This document shows, piece after piece, positions 8,701 through 18,232 of a stretch of 18,913 nt of DNA (within the stretch, counting starts at the first letter, position 1; each line of letters begins with the position of its first letter). The notes beneath the pieces were generated by a model that made no database searches, was not told the origin of the DNA, and worked only from the letters and a program-made list of their open reading frames with translations. The translations under genes were made by a program, and so were the position numbers. The DNA lies in NCBI GenBank assembly GCA_021807975.1, contig JAKBCJ010000034.1:1-18913 (forward strand), given 5' to 3'. Origin of the DNA: Pseudomonadota bacterium (GTDB lineage: Bacteria > Pseudomonadota > Alphaproteobacteria > Acetobacterales > Acetobacteraceae).

Positions 8701-9117
8701 ATGCTGCTCAGCCTCGGCCTGATCCTGCTGTGTCAGTTGGCAGGCGAGGCGATTGCCCGGGGGACCGGGCTCGCGGTGCCCGGTCCCGTCATCGGTCTGG
8801 TCCTGTGCGTGCTGTTGTTGCTCGTTCGGGACCGGTTCCGGCGGCGGATGCCGGTCGAACTGACTGACGGCACGTTCGAACAGACCGGCCGAGGCATTCT
8901 GTCGCACCTTTCGCTGCTGTTCATTCCAGCCGGCGTCGGGGTGATTCAGCGGTTCGACGTGCTGGAAGGCAACGCGCTGGCCATAGCGGCCGCGCTGATT
9001 GTGTCCACCGTGTTGAGCCTTGCGGTTACGGCTTGGGTGTTCAGCGTCGTCGCGGGCCGCGCGGATACAACAGCGGCTGGCCATGCGGATGGTAGCATGG
9101 CAGGCGAGGTGGAATGA
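8701..9117 (+). CDS. lrgA: CidA/LrgA family membrane protein
   Basis: This 138-residue, highly hydrophobic protein has about four membrane segments (near 1-19, 25-43, 66-84 and 92-117). It shows the family motifs AVPGPVIGLVL (25-35) and LSLLFIPAGVGVI (70-82). The last 20 residues are polar. The start follows the thiolase stop by 12 bases without a clear ribosome site, suggesting translation coupled to the upstream gene. Family members were first described as holin-like/antiholin-like proteins affecting lysis; together with LrgB, homologues in some bacteria are pyruvate transporters, and a plant fusion of the two moves glycolate and glycerate. Next to a thiolase, small-carboxylate transport is the more natural reading, but that is inference. 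Confidence 0.88.
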   Translation: MLLSLGLILLCQLAGEAIARGTGLAVPGPVIGLVLCVLLLLVRDRFRRRMPVELTDGTFEQTGRGILSHLSLLFIPAGVGVIQRFDVLEGNALAIAAALIVSTVLSLAVTAWVFSVVAGRADTTAAGHADGSMAGEVE

Positions 9118-9824
9118 CCGGCGGCAGCGTCTTCTCACTGTGGGTTTATCTTGCCCGCACGCCGCTGCTGTGGCTGACGGTCACCATCCTGGCCTATTGC
9201 CTGTGCGACCGGATTTCCGCTGCGTTGAACCGCACGCCGCTGGCCAATCCCGTGCTGATGTCGATTTGCCTGGTAGGGCTGCTGGTGCGCGTGTCGGGAA
9301 CCCCCTACCCCACCTATTTCGACGGCGCCCAGTTCATCCATTTCCTTCTGGGGCCGGCCACGGTCGCCCTGGGCATTCCGCTGTACCAAAACCGTCAACT
9401 GGTCACGCGGGCCATCCTGCCGATGGCCTGCGCGCTGCTGGCCGGGTCTGTCACGGCGTTGGTTTCAGCGGTGGCGATCGCCCGCCTGCTGGGTGCCGCT
9501 CCCTCCGTGGTCGTTTCGATCGCGCCGAAATCGGTTACCGCCGCGGTGGCGATGGGTATTTCCGCCCGGCTGGGCGGTGACCCCGGACTGACCGCCGTGC
9601 TGGTGATTCTGACTGGCATCCTGGGCGCGATCGTGGTGACGCCGCTGCTGAACGCACTTCGCATCACGGACAAGCGCGCGCGCGGTTTTGCCGCCGGGCT
9701 GGCAGCGCATGGCATCGGCACCGCTCGGGCGTTTCAGGTCGATCTTCTCGCCGGGACGTTCGCCGGTATCGCGATGGGACTGAACGCGCTGCTGACCGCG
9801 ATCCTGGTGCCGTTGCTGCTTTAG
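9114..9824 (+). CDS. lrgB: LrgB family membrane protein
   Basis: This 236-residue multi-spanning protein has the LrgB/CidB signature blocks LLGPATVALGIPLY (78-91), APKSVTAAVAMGIS (137-150) and GLAAHGIGTARAF (195-207). Its length is typical of the family. The ATG overlaps the LrgA stop by four bases (ATGA), and GAGGTGGA lies immediately upstream, so the two are translated together and likely form one membrane complex. The function is as for LrgA: either murein hydrolase control or, more plausibly here, export or import of a small organic acid. The LytS/LytT-type regulator usually linked with this pair in Gram-positive bacteria is absent from this window. The gene ends five bases from the convergent sensor gene. 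Confidence 0.92.
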   Translation: MTGGSVFSLWVYLARTPLLWLTVTILAYCLCDRISAALNRTPLANPVLMSICLVGLLVRVSGTPYPTYFDGAQFIHFLLGPATVALGIPLYQNRQLVTRAILPMACALLAGSVTALVSAVAIARLLGAAPSVVVSIAPKSVTAAVAMGISARLGGDPGLTAVLVILTGILGAIVVTPLLNALRITDKRARGFAAGLAAHGIGTARAFQVDLLAGTFAGIAMGLNALLTAILVPLLL

Positions 9825-9829
9825 CTGGC

Positions 9830-11425
9830 TTACCAATCGATCGGTGCCGGCGGGGCCGCGGCGGGTTCCGCGAGTGCTGGCGCGGGCACATCGGCATCGA
9901 CGTCCGTCACGGTCAGCGGCGCGGGTTCCCAACGGGCCAGTCCGTTCAGGATCAGCATGAACCCGCCTTCGGCGATCGGCAGACCCCGCAATATCAATGT
10001 TTCCCCGTCCGGTCCCGGCTGCTCTATCCCTGCCGTATCGCCGCTTCGCAAAATGCCCGATCGGCGGGCGATTTCCAACTCCGCCTGTTCAGTGGATTCG
10101 AACTGGCCTGACGCGGCCTGGCGCCGCAACATGGTATCCAGCGGCATATCCTGGTTCAATTCGATGCCCATCCCCCGGACGAATGGATGGTTCCACTGAA
10201 CCAGCCGAAGGCCGGAGTCGAACAGCGCCAAACCGTCGGTGATGCCGCCCAGAACGGCTTGCAGCCGAGCGCCATACAGTGCGGCGCGGGCTGTCAGCGC
10301 CGCCTCCTCGCCCCGCATCCGGTCCAGTTCCTTTTTGTTGCGCTCAGCGATTCGCTTTTCCCGGGCTTTGGCGCGGATCGCATACAGTTGCCCCATAACG
10401 ATGCCGCCAATGACAACCACCAATGCCGACGCGATCAACGCCAGCGAGTGCGCCCCGGCCGCGAGGCTGGCCGCCGGGGCCATGACATCCGTCCAGTTCG
10501 CCGCGACAATCACCGCCATGTCGCGGTGGGCAACACGATGGAATGCGTGCAGGCGCTCCACCCCGTCCTGGTCGGAAGCCCCAAGCCACGTTCCGGCGTC
10601 GGATCGGGCAATCAAGCTGAACAACGTGGATCTTGAAAGATCGGTATTTGGCCGTCTGGCAGCCGGCCCGACCACGGCCTGGACAATGCCGCGCTTCGTA
10701 TCCACCAGCGCTGCCAGCGCGTTATGGCCCAGCGACGCATCGGCAAACAATTTGGTCAGTTCGGAGGAGCGGTACGAAGCACCGACCAGCCACGATCTTG
10801 GATGATCCAGCGGCCGGACAATATACATCAGGAACTGACGCGCGTCGATCGGCCCGCCCCCGGCTTCGCCCTGCAGCAGAAGCGAATCGCCGGCCTTTGT
10901 TCCGTCTGCTTGATATTGCTCCAGCGAGCCATGCGGGAACGACACATAGGCCGCGCCCACCCCTTGCCCGATCGCACTGGGCAGGATGTCCTGGCGGATG
11001 ATCTGGTGTTCGTCAGAAATGAAGACGTCGTCCGCCACCGACAGCAGCGCGGGGAATTGCTTCTGCCACTTCCCCAGATCGACGGTGTCACTATCGGCCT
11101 TCCACGCGGCCTGGATGATCGTCAGGCTCTGGTCGATCATCAACAGTTCATGGCCGATGGTTTCAGCCATGGTGGCCGCCTGCCCGACCAGCGCCTGTTC
11201 CGCCCGATCCCGGATTTCCGCATTCTGCTCCTGCACCGCGCGCCCGGTCACGATCCAGATCAGCACGATCAGCGCCAGTGCCGAAATGGACACGGCGCCG
11301 GCTGCCGCGAGTTCGGCCTTGCCCATCCTGGAGGGGCGAGCCGATTCGACGGGAACAAGTTGCGATGGCTTGAACCGGGCCGATGTAGATCCGGTTCGCC
11401 GCCGCCGTTTGAATTTATCGCTCAT
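9830..11425 (-). CDS. Membrane sensor protein with periplasmic domain and PAS domain, no visible output domain
   Basis: This 531-residue protein has an Arg/Lys-rich N-terminus, a transmembrane helix near 37-61, a periplasmic domain of about 265 residues, and a second helix near 326-350. A charged, coiled-coil-like linker (351-385) leads to a PAS domain of the PAS_7 type (386-498; GGITDGLALFDSGLRLVQWN at 393-412). The periplasmic part has the length of Cache-type sensor domains. The protein ends in an Ala/Pro-rich tail (502-531) with no histidine kinase, GGDEF, EAL or chemoreceptor domain, so it could act by partner binding or be a shortened relative of a kinase. The ATG at 11425 is chosen because the two-helix architecture begins there; the ribosome site is weak. 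It is convergent with lrgB and divergent from the oxalate operon. Confidence 0.8.
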   Translation of the reverse strand: MSDKFKRRRRTGSTSARFKPSQLVPVESARPSRMGKAELAAAGAVSISALALIVLIWIVTGRAVQEQNAEIRDRAEQALVGQAATMAETIGHELLMIDQSLTIIQAAWKADSDTVDLGKWQKQFPALLSVADDVFISDEHQIIRQDILPSAIGQGVGAAYVSFPHGSLEQYQADGTKAGDSLLLQGEAGGGPIDARQFLMYIVRPLDHPRSWLVGASYRSSELTKLFADASLGHNALAALVDTKRGIVQAVVGPAARRPNTDLSRSTLFSLIARSDAGTWLGASDQDGVERLHAFHRVAHRDMAVIVAANWTDVMAPAASLAAGAHSLALIASALVVVIGGIVMGQLYAIRAKAREKRIAERNKKELDRMRGEEAALTARAALYGARLQAVLGGITDGLALFDSGLRLVQWNHPFVRGMGIELNQDMPLDTMLRRQAASGQFESTEQAELEIARRSGILRSGDTAGIEQPGPDGETLILRGLPIAEGGFMLILNGLARWEPAPLTVTDVDADVPAPALAEPAAAPPAPIDW

Positions 11426-11565
11426 AATGTTGCCGCACCACGTTTCTGATCTGCCCGCGACCGCCGGGCGATGCGGCAACAGGACCGCGGAAAGCGGGTC
11501 TGTGCCGATCTGGCCATTCTGACCCCGCAAACTTAAGGGTTCCGTCAGCCGCGGGCAATCTTTCT

Positions 11566-11603
11566 CACCGCACCGCACCGCACCGCACCGCACCGCACCG
11601 CAC
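11566..11603. repeat. Pentanucleotide tandem repeat (CACCG), 7.6 units
   Basis: Seven perfect consecutive CACCG units (11566-11600) are followed by a partial CAC. The repeat lies in the 261-base region between the divergent starts of the sensor gene (11425) and the gntR gene (11687), upstream of the promoter-like signal of the latter. Perfect short repeats of this kind change length by replication slippage. Confidence 0.95.
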
Positions 11604-11616
11604 ACACGAACCATGC

Positions 11617-11644
11617 TTGACGCCGTGGCATACAAAATACAAAA
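11617..11644 (+). promoter_or_regulatory. Possible gntR-oxc-frc promoter and operator with a TACAAAA direct repeat
   Basis: TTGACG (11617-11622) is a good -35 element, and TACAAA (11638-11643), 15 bases further, is a passable -10, a slightly short spacing. The stretch contains two adjacent copies of TACAAAA (11631-11644), which could be a binding site for the GntR protein encoded 43 bases downstream. FCD regulators usually bind AT-rich dyads between divergent promoters, so autoregulation is plausible but unproven. Confidence 0.35.
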
Positions 11645-11686
11645 TCCGACGCCATCACGGGAAACCATCCGAAAGGGACAAAAAGG

Positions 11687-12430
11687 GTGCCCGAAACCCG
11701 GCCGCGCCTGCGCATCGAACCGCTCGATATCGGCCTTGGCCTGCGCCGCCAGGCATGCGAAGCGATAAAGCGCGCCATCACCGAAATGGATATTTACGGA
11801 CGCCCGGACGAAATCCGCCTGGACGAACGCCAGCTTTGTGAAGACCTCGGCGTCAGCCGCACCCCGATCCGCGAAGCCCTGTCGGTGCTGGAACAGGAAG
11901 GCTTCGTCCGCACCATCCCCCGCCGCGGCATCGTCGTGGTGCGCAAAACAAAGCGGGAGATCGTGGAAATGATCACCGTCTGGGCGGCGATCGAAAGTAT
12001 GGCGGCCCGCATCGCCGCAAGCGCCGCCGCGCCGGACGATATCGATGGCCTGACAACGCTGATGGATGCATTCGACGAAGACCCCACCGGCCACCTGACC
12101 GAATATTCCGACGCCAACATGGCGTTTCACAAGGCCATCATCCGGCTGGGCGGTATCGAACTGATGTCCAGCCTGACCGACACGCTGTTCATCCACATGC
12201 GCGCCGTGCGCGCCGTGACGATGACGCAGGATAACCGGGCCCAACGGTCGGTGGCGGATCATCGCGCGATCATCGCCGCGCTGCGGGCGCGCGACCCGGA
12301 TCGGGCGGAAAGGCTGGTCCGCGACCACACACTCGGCCTGGCCGACCATGTCGAACGCCACGGCGGCTTCCTCGATACCGGCACAACGCCGGCAACTTTC
12401 AAACCTCGCGCAACGGGAGAGCACATTTGA
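11687..12430 (+). CDS. GntR family transcriptional regulator, FCD subfamily (probable oxalate operon regulator)
   Basis: This 247-residue protein has an N-terminal winged helix-turn-helix (about 18-85) with the recognition helix region DLGVSRTPIREALSVLEQEG (53-72). A helical FCD ligand-binding domain follows (about 90-225). Asp142, His148, His192 and His214 are candidate metal and ligand residues of the FCD pocket, which typically binds small carboxylates. The start is GTG at 11687, with AAAGGGA about ten bases upstream; no in-frame ATG fits the fold. The stop overlaps the oxc ATG by one base (TGATG), so regulator and enzymes share one transcript. By family and context it probably senses oxalate or a CoA derivative and controls its own operon. 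Whether it acts as repressor or activator cannot be told. Confidence 0.9.
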   Translation: MPETRPRLRIEPLDIGLGLRRQACEAIKRAITEMDIYGRPDEIRLDERQLCEDLGVSRTPIREALSVLEQEGFVRTIPRRGIVVVRKTKREIVEMITVWAAIESMAARIAASAAAPDDIDGLTTLMDAFDEDPTGHLTEYSDANMAFHKAIIRLGGIELMSSLTDTLFIHMRAVRAVTMTQDNRAQRSVADHRAIIAALRARDPDRAERLVRDHTLGLADHVERHGGFLDTGTTPATFKPRATGEHI

Positions 12431-14133
12431 TGTCGGAAGCCGAACAGACCGACGGATTCCATCTGGTCATCGACGCGCTGATGCTGAATGGCATCCAGAC
12501 GATCTATGGCGTCCCCGGCATCCCGATCACCGATCTCGGCCGTCTGGCGCAGGCATCCGGGATGCGGGTGATTTCATTCCGGCACGAACAGAATGCCGGC
12601 AACGCCGCGGCCATCGCCGGTTACCTGACCAAGGCGCCGGGCGTGTGCCTGACCGTTTCGGCGCCGGGCTTCCTGAACGGTCTGGTCGCCCTGGCCAATG
12701 CCACGACGAACTGCTTCCCGATGATCCTGATCAGCGGCTCTTCCGAACGCGAAATCGTCGATTTGCAGCAGGGCGATTATGAGGAGATGGACCAGCTCGC
12801 CATCGCCAAGCCGCTGTGCAAGGCTGCATTCCGCGTGCTGCATGCGGCCGATATCGGCATCGGCGTGGCCCGGGCCATCCGAGCGGCGGTGTCGGGCCGG
12901 CCGGGCGGAGTGTATCTGGATTTGCCGGGCAAGCTGTTTGGCCAGGTCATGGACGCCGAAGCCGGCCGCCGGTCATTGGTGAAAGTGATCGATCCGGCGC
13001 CGGCGCAAATGCCCGCGCCATCCGCTGTCGAGCGTGCGCTGGACGTGCTGAGGGGCGCCAAGCGTCCGTTGATTATCCTGGGCAAGGGCGCCGCCTATGC
13101 GCAGGCTGACGATGACATCCGCGCGCTGGTCGAAAAATCCGGCATTCCCTATATCCCCATGAGCATGGCCAAGGGCCTGCTGCCCGACACGCATCCGCAA
13201 TGCGCCGCCGCCGCGCGCTCCACCGTCCTCCAGGACAGCGATACCGTCCTGATGATCGGTGCTCGGTTGAACTGGCTGCTCAGCCACGGCAAAGGCAAGC
13301 AATGGGGTCCGCCGGGATCGAAAAAGTTCATCCAGATCGACATCGAACCGCGCGAGATGGACAGCAATGTCGAGATCGCCGCCCCAGTGGTGGGCGATAT
13401 CGGCTCCTGTGTCACCGCCCTGCTGCGCGGCATGGGCGACCACTGGCAGCAACCGCCCGCCGAGTGGACGGCGGCAATCAACGCCAAGAAAGAAGCCAAC
13501 ATCGCCCGCATGGCGACCCGCCTGGGCAAGAATTCGATCCCGATGGACTACCACTCCGCCCTGCGGGTGCTGCGCGACGTCATTAAGGAACGGCCGGACA
13601 CCATCCTGGTGAACGAGGGCGCGAACACGCTGGATCAGGCCCGCGGCGTGATCGACATGTATCAGCCGCGCAAACGCCTGGATGTCGGCACCTGGGGCGT
13701 GATGGGCATCGGCATGGGGTTCGCCGCCGCCGCCGCCATCGAAACCGGCAAGCCGGTTCTCGCCATTGTCGGCGACAGCGCGTTCGGCTTCTCCGGCATG
13801 GAGGTCGAAACGATCTGCCGTTACAACCTGCCGGTCTGCGTCGTGGTGTTCAACAACGACGGCATCTATCGCGGCGATGGCGTCAACCCGGGCGGCGGGA
13901 CCGACCCGGCCACGACCGCCTTCGTCAAGGGTGCCCGCTATGACAAGATGATGGAAGCCTTCGGCGGCGTCGGCGTGCATGCAACCACACCCGATGAGCT
14001 GAAGCACGCGGTCGATGCGGCCATGGCGTCCGGCAAACCCACCCTGATCAATGCGGCGATCGACCCGGCGGCGGGCAGCGAAAGCGGCAATATCGGCAAT
14101 CTCAATCCTAAAAGCGCCCTGGCGAAAAAGTGA
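12430..14133 (+). CDS. oxc: Oxalyl-CoA decarboxylase
   Basis: This 567-residue thiamine-diphosphate enzyme decarboxylates oxalyl-CoA to formyl-CoA and CO2 in the cytoplasm. Glu53 (RHEQNAGNAA) is the cofactor-activating glutamate. The diphosphate/Mg motif runs from GDS (448-450) to NN (475-476), and Tyr480 follows. Tyr117-Glu118 match the active-site pair known in the Oxalobacter enzyme. The C-terminal lid reads ESGNIGNLNP, with Asn554 where I recall an arginine (R555) in Oxalobacter. The length matches the family (about 565-570). The ATG at 12430 has GGGAGAG upstream and overlaps the regulator stop; a TTG at 12427 is less likely. frc follows after ten bases, giving a complete oxalate-to-formate module. 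Confidence 0.96.
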   Translation: MSEAEQTDGFHLVIDALMLNGIQTIYGVPGIPITDLGRLAQASGMRVISFRHEQNAGNAAAIAGYLTKAPGVCLTVSAPGFLNGLVALANATTNCFPMILISGSSEREIVDLQQGDYEEMDQLAIAKPLCKAAFRVLHAADIGIGVARAIRAAVSGRPGGVYLDLPGKLFGQVMDAEAGRRSLVKVIDPAPAQMPAPSAVERALDVLRGAKRPLIILGKGAAYAQADDDIRALVEKSGIPYIPMSMAKGLLPDTHPQCAAAARSTVLQDSDTVLMIGARLNWLLSHGKGKQWGPPGSKKFIQIDIEPREMDSNVEIAAPVVGDIGSCVTALLRGMGDHWQQPPAEWTAAINAKKEANIARMATRLGKNSIPMDYHSALRVLRDVIKERPDTILVNEGANTLDQARGVIDMYQPRKRLDVGTWGVMGIGMGFAAAAAIETGKPVLAIVGDSAFGFSGMEVETICRYNLPVCVVVFNNDGIYRGDGVNPGGGTDPATTAFVKGARYDKMMEAFGGVGVHATTPDELKHAVDAAMASGKPTLINAAIDPAAGSESGNIGNLNPKSALAKK

Positions 14134-14143
14134 GGCACAGACA

Positions 14144-15409
14144 ATGAAGGCACTCGAAGGCGTCAAAATCCTGGACTTTACCCATGTCCAGTCCGGCCCG
14201 ACCTGCACGCAGTTGCTGGCATGGTTCGGCGCGGACGTAATCAAGGTGGAACGTCCCGGTACCGGCGACATAACCCGCGGCCAGTTGCAGGACATCAAGG
14301 GCGTGGACAGCCTGTATTTCACCATGCTGAACCACAACAAGCGGTCGATCACCATCGACGGCCGCGACAAGCACGGCAAGACGGTGCTGGAAGAGCTGGT
14401 GAAGACCTGCGACGTGATGGTGGAGAACTTTGCCCCCGGCGCGCTGGACCGCATGGGCTTTACCTGGGAGCGGGTGCAGCAGCTTAACCCGCGCATGATC
14501 CTGGCCTCCATCAAGGGTTTCGGCCCTGGCCCGTACGAGGACTGCAAGGTCTATGAGAATGTCGCGCAATGCGCCGGCGGTGCCGCTTCCACCACCGGCT
14601 TCGACGACGGCCCTCCGCTGGTCACCGGGGCGCAGATCGGCGATTCCGGCACCGGCCTGCATCTGGCGCTGGGCATCGTCGCCGCGCTGTTCCAACGCAA
14701 CACCACCGGCCGCGGCCAGAAGGTGGATGTGGCGATGCAGGACGGCGTGCTGAACCTGTGCAGGGTAAAACTGCGCGACCAGCAGCGGCTGGCGCACGGC
14801 CCGCTGACCGAATACCCGCAATATCCCGACGGTCATTTCGGCGAGTCCGTTCCCCGTTCGGGCAACGCCTCCGGCGGTGGCCAGCCGGGCTGGATCCTGA
14901 AGTGCAAAGGCTGGGAAACGGACCCGAACGCCTATATCTACTTCATCGCCCAGGCGCCGGTTTGGGGGGCGATCTGCGACGTGATCGGCAAGCCGGACTG
15001 GAAGACCGATCCGGACTATGCCAAGCCGCCTGCCCGTCTGCCCAAGCTGAAGGCGATCTTCGACACCATCGAAGCCTGGACCATGACCAAGACCAAGTTC
15101 GAGGCCATGGACATTCTCAACAAGTACGACATTCCCTGCGGCCCGATCCTGTCGATGAAGGAAATCGCCGAGGAGCAGTCTCTGCGCGCCACCGGAACGG
15201 TGGTGGAGGTCGATCACCCCACCCGCGGCAAATATCTGTCGGTCGGCAACCCCATAAAACTGTCCGACAGCCCGTCGGAGGTGAAGCGCTCGCCGCTGTT
15301 GGGCGAACATACCGCCGAGATCCTGCGCGACGTGCTGGGTTTCGACGCGGCGAAAGCAGCCGAGTTTATGGCGTCGCCTGGCTTGGGCGGCGCGGTGGCG
15401 GCTGAGTAA
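14144..15409 (+). CDS. frc: Formyl-CoA:oxalate CoA-transferase (class III, CaiB/BaiF family)
   Basis: This 421-residue class III CoA-transferase moves CoA from formyl-CoA to oxalate, releasing formate and regenerating oxalyl-CoA for Oxc. The catalytic aspartate is Asp167 in QIGDSGTG, equivalent to Asp169 of the Oxalobacter enzyme. Gln16 (HVQSGP) and the glycine loop GGGQP (244-248), which closes over the active site, are also present; the loop has one Gly fewer than the GGGGQP I recall. Relatives act on other acids (succinate, glutarate), but adjacency to oxc makes oxalate the best assignment. TGAGG at the oxc stop gives a ribosome site eight bases before the ATG at 14144. It is the last gene of the gntR-oxc-frc unit. 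Confidence 0.94.
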   Translation: MKALEGVKILDFTHVQSGPTCTQLLAWFGADVIKVERPGTGDITRGQLQDIKGVDSLYFTMLNHNKRSITIDGRDKHGKTVLEELVKTCDVMVENFAPGALDRMGFTWERVQQLNPRMILASIKGFGPGPYEDCKVYENVAQCAGGAASTTGFDDGPPLVTGAQIGDSGTGLHLALGIVAALFQRNTTGRGQKVDVAMQDGVLNLCRVKLRDQQRLAHGPLTEYPQYPDGHFGESVPRSGNASGGGQPGWILKCKGWETDPNAYIYFIAQAPVWGAICDVIGKPDWKTDPDYAKPPARLPKLKAIFDTIEAWTMTKTKFEAMDILNKYDIPCGPILSMKEIAEEQSLRATGTVVEVDHPTRGKYLSVGNPIKLSDSPSEVKRSPLLGEHTAEILRDVLGFDAAKAAEFMASPGLGGAVAAE

Positions 15410-15458
15410 GCGGGAGTCCGCAACCGTGTCCGCATGAAGGACTCGCAGCGCGGGATTT

Positions 15459-15510
15459 GCCGGGTCGCCCCCGGCCCCGCTGTCATGGCCGGGCGGGCAG
15501 GGTTGCCCGC
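15459..15510 (+). terminator. Two tandem GC hairpins downstream of frc
   Basis: A six-base stem gccggg/cccggc (15459-15475, five-base loop) is followed by a seven-base stem gcgggca/tgcccgc (15493-15510, four-base loop). They lie 50-100 bases after the frc stop and just before a promoter-like sequence. No T-run follows, so intrinsic termination is likely weak or Rho-assisted. Confidence 0.4.
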
Positions 15511-15516
15511 TCGATC

Positions 15517-15545
15517 TTGACAAAATTCCTACGACCTTCTATAGG
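15517..15545 (+). promoter_or_regulatory. Good sigma-70-like promoter (TTGACA-N17-TATAGG) without an obvious gene
   Basis: A perfect -35 hexamer TTGACA (15517-15522) is separated by exactly 17 bases from TATAGG (15540-15545). Transcription would start near 15552 and run rightwards into the gene-free stretch. The helicase start is 725 bases further, too far for an ordinary leader. It is the best housekeeping promoter match noticed in the window. Confidence 0.5.
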
Positions 15546-16056
15546 CGGGTCTATGGCCGGGTTGCAGCCGCTTCGTCTAAATCCATCGGTTCCGGCTTTG
15601 ATGACGCTATCGGGGGCGCCTCCATTGTCGTGGCGGGCGCAGGAGAGTGTAGGCTCTCCCTTGGCGATGGTGCCATGCAAAGGTTGCCTGCGGGTTAACG
15701 TATGGCCGGCAATGCGCCGGCTCAACGGGCCGTGCTGATGGCCAGGGCCACCACGAAGATATGAAATTCAACCTCCCAAGCGTCAAGTGCCCGAAGCGTC
15801 ACGCGGATGGATGTTCGGATTGGATGACAACCGCGAAGGACCGCCATTCACGCCTTATGACGTTTGGACGCTCAAAGACACAGATACCGGATCTTTGTGC
15901 GCCAGGGCATAAGGCTGCGATCGCGATTCCTCTGGCACGATGAGAAGAGTCCCAAAACGGGCATATAATCCCATTGGACGCCTAACGAGACACCTGTTAG
16001 ACGGCCGAAACCGCAACCGAACCAGCCGGCCGACATAATAAGCGCCCCGACACCCC

Positions 16057-16083
16057 ATCGGACGCCCAAAATCTTCGTCCGAT
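16057..16083. promoter_or_regulatory. Dyad ATCGGACG-N11-CGTCCGAT upstream of the helicase promoter
   Basis: Two perfect eight-base inverted arms (16057-16064 and 16076-16083) with an 11-base spacer lie 26 bases before the TTGACT -35 candidate. The spacing suits a dimeric regulator binding about two turns apart, although a plain RNA or DNA hairpin is possible. No regulator gene is adjacent. Confidence 0.35.
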
Positions 16084-16109
16084 CGGCCCAATCGCCGCAC
16101 CGGCCGTCC

Positions 16110-16138
16110 TTGACTTTTACCGTCTTAGTCCCGATACC
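16110..16138 (+). promoter_or_regulatory. Candidate helicase promoter (TTGACT-N17-GATACC)
   Basis: TTGACT (16110-16115) matches five of six -35 consensus bases and stands 17 bases before GATACC (16133-16138), which matches only three of six -10 bases. It would give a leader of about 130 bases before the helicase start. Long leaders are common for DEAD-box RNA helicases that are cold-regulated or autoregulated, but no leader motif is recognised here. Confidence 0.4.
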
Positions 16139-16276
16139 CCGCCCGGCGCGCGGGAGGATGCAGGGCACCTCGCGTGCTGAATTCGCCTCCGACCGTCTGC
16201 CGGGTTCGCCGCATGCCGCGGGCGATGTCGGCGGGACACCCCATAAACCGCACGCCTGCAATCGACTGGACCGGAT

Positions 16277-18228
<1,952 letters not shown>

Positions 18229-18232
<4 letters not shown>

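Larger units (their letters stand above)
15410..16276. other. 867-base stretch with no convincing gene
   Basis: I find no protein with recognisable motifs on either strand here. A 61-codon plus-strand frame (15554-15738) and an open but startless frame around 15740-15910 look like chance. The stretch holds two hairpins after frc, a good promoter-like signal at 15517-15545, small stems at 15642-15659 (ggagag/ctctcc) and 15705-15721 (gccggc/gccggc), an isolated TATAAT at 15964-15969 with a weak ATGAGA 18 bases before it, a dyad at 16057-16083 and the helicase promoter candidate at 16110-16138. No tRNA, SRP RNA or riboswitch core was recognised. It may hold a small RNA or a decayed gene. Confidence 0.6.

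Noticed and set aside
11566..11603. Tandem repeat as a possible CRISPR array or attachment site
   Set aside because: The units are five bases with no spacers, and there are no cas or integrase genes nearby; it is a simple sequence repeat.
11426..12424. Open-frame extension of the sensor gene upstream on the minus strand, making an 864-residue protein
   Set aside because: The added part runs through the CACCG repeat and then antisense to the well-supported gntR gene. It has no motifs, and the membrane protein architecture begins cleanly at the ATG at 11425.
12973..14547. Minus-strand open frame of 524 codons
   Set aside because: It is antisense to oxc and the start of frc, both clearly recognised.
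15554..15738. 61-codon plus-strand frame after the promoter-like signal
   Set aside because: There is no ribosome site, no motif, and unremarkable composition; I treat it as chance, although a leader peptide cannot be excluded.
15740..15912. Startless open frame containing FTPYDVWTLKD, possibly a gene remnant
   Set aside because: It is short, begins after a stop without a start codon, and I do not recognise a parent family.
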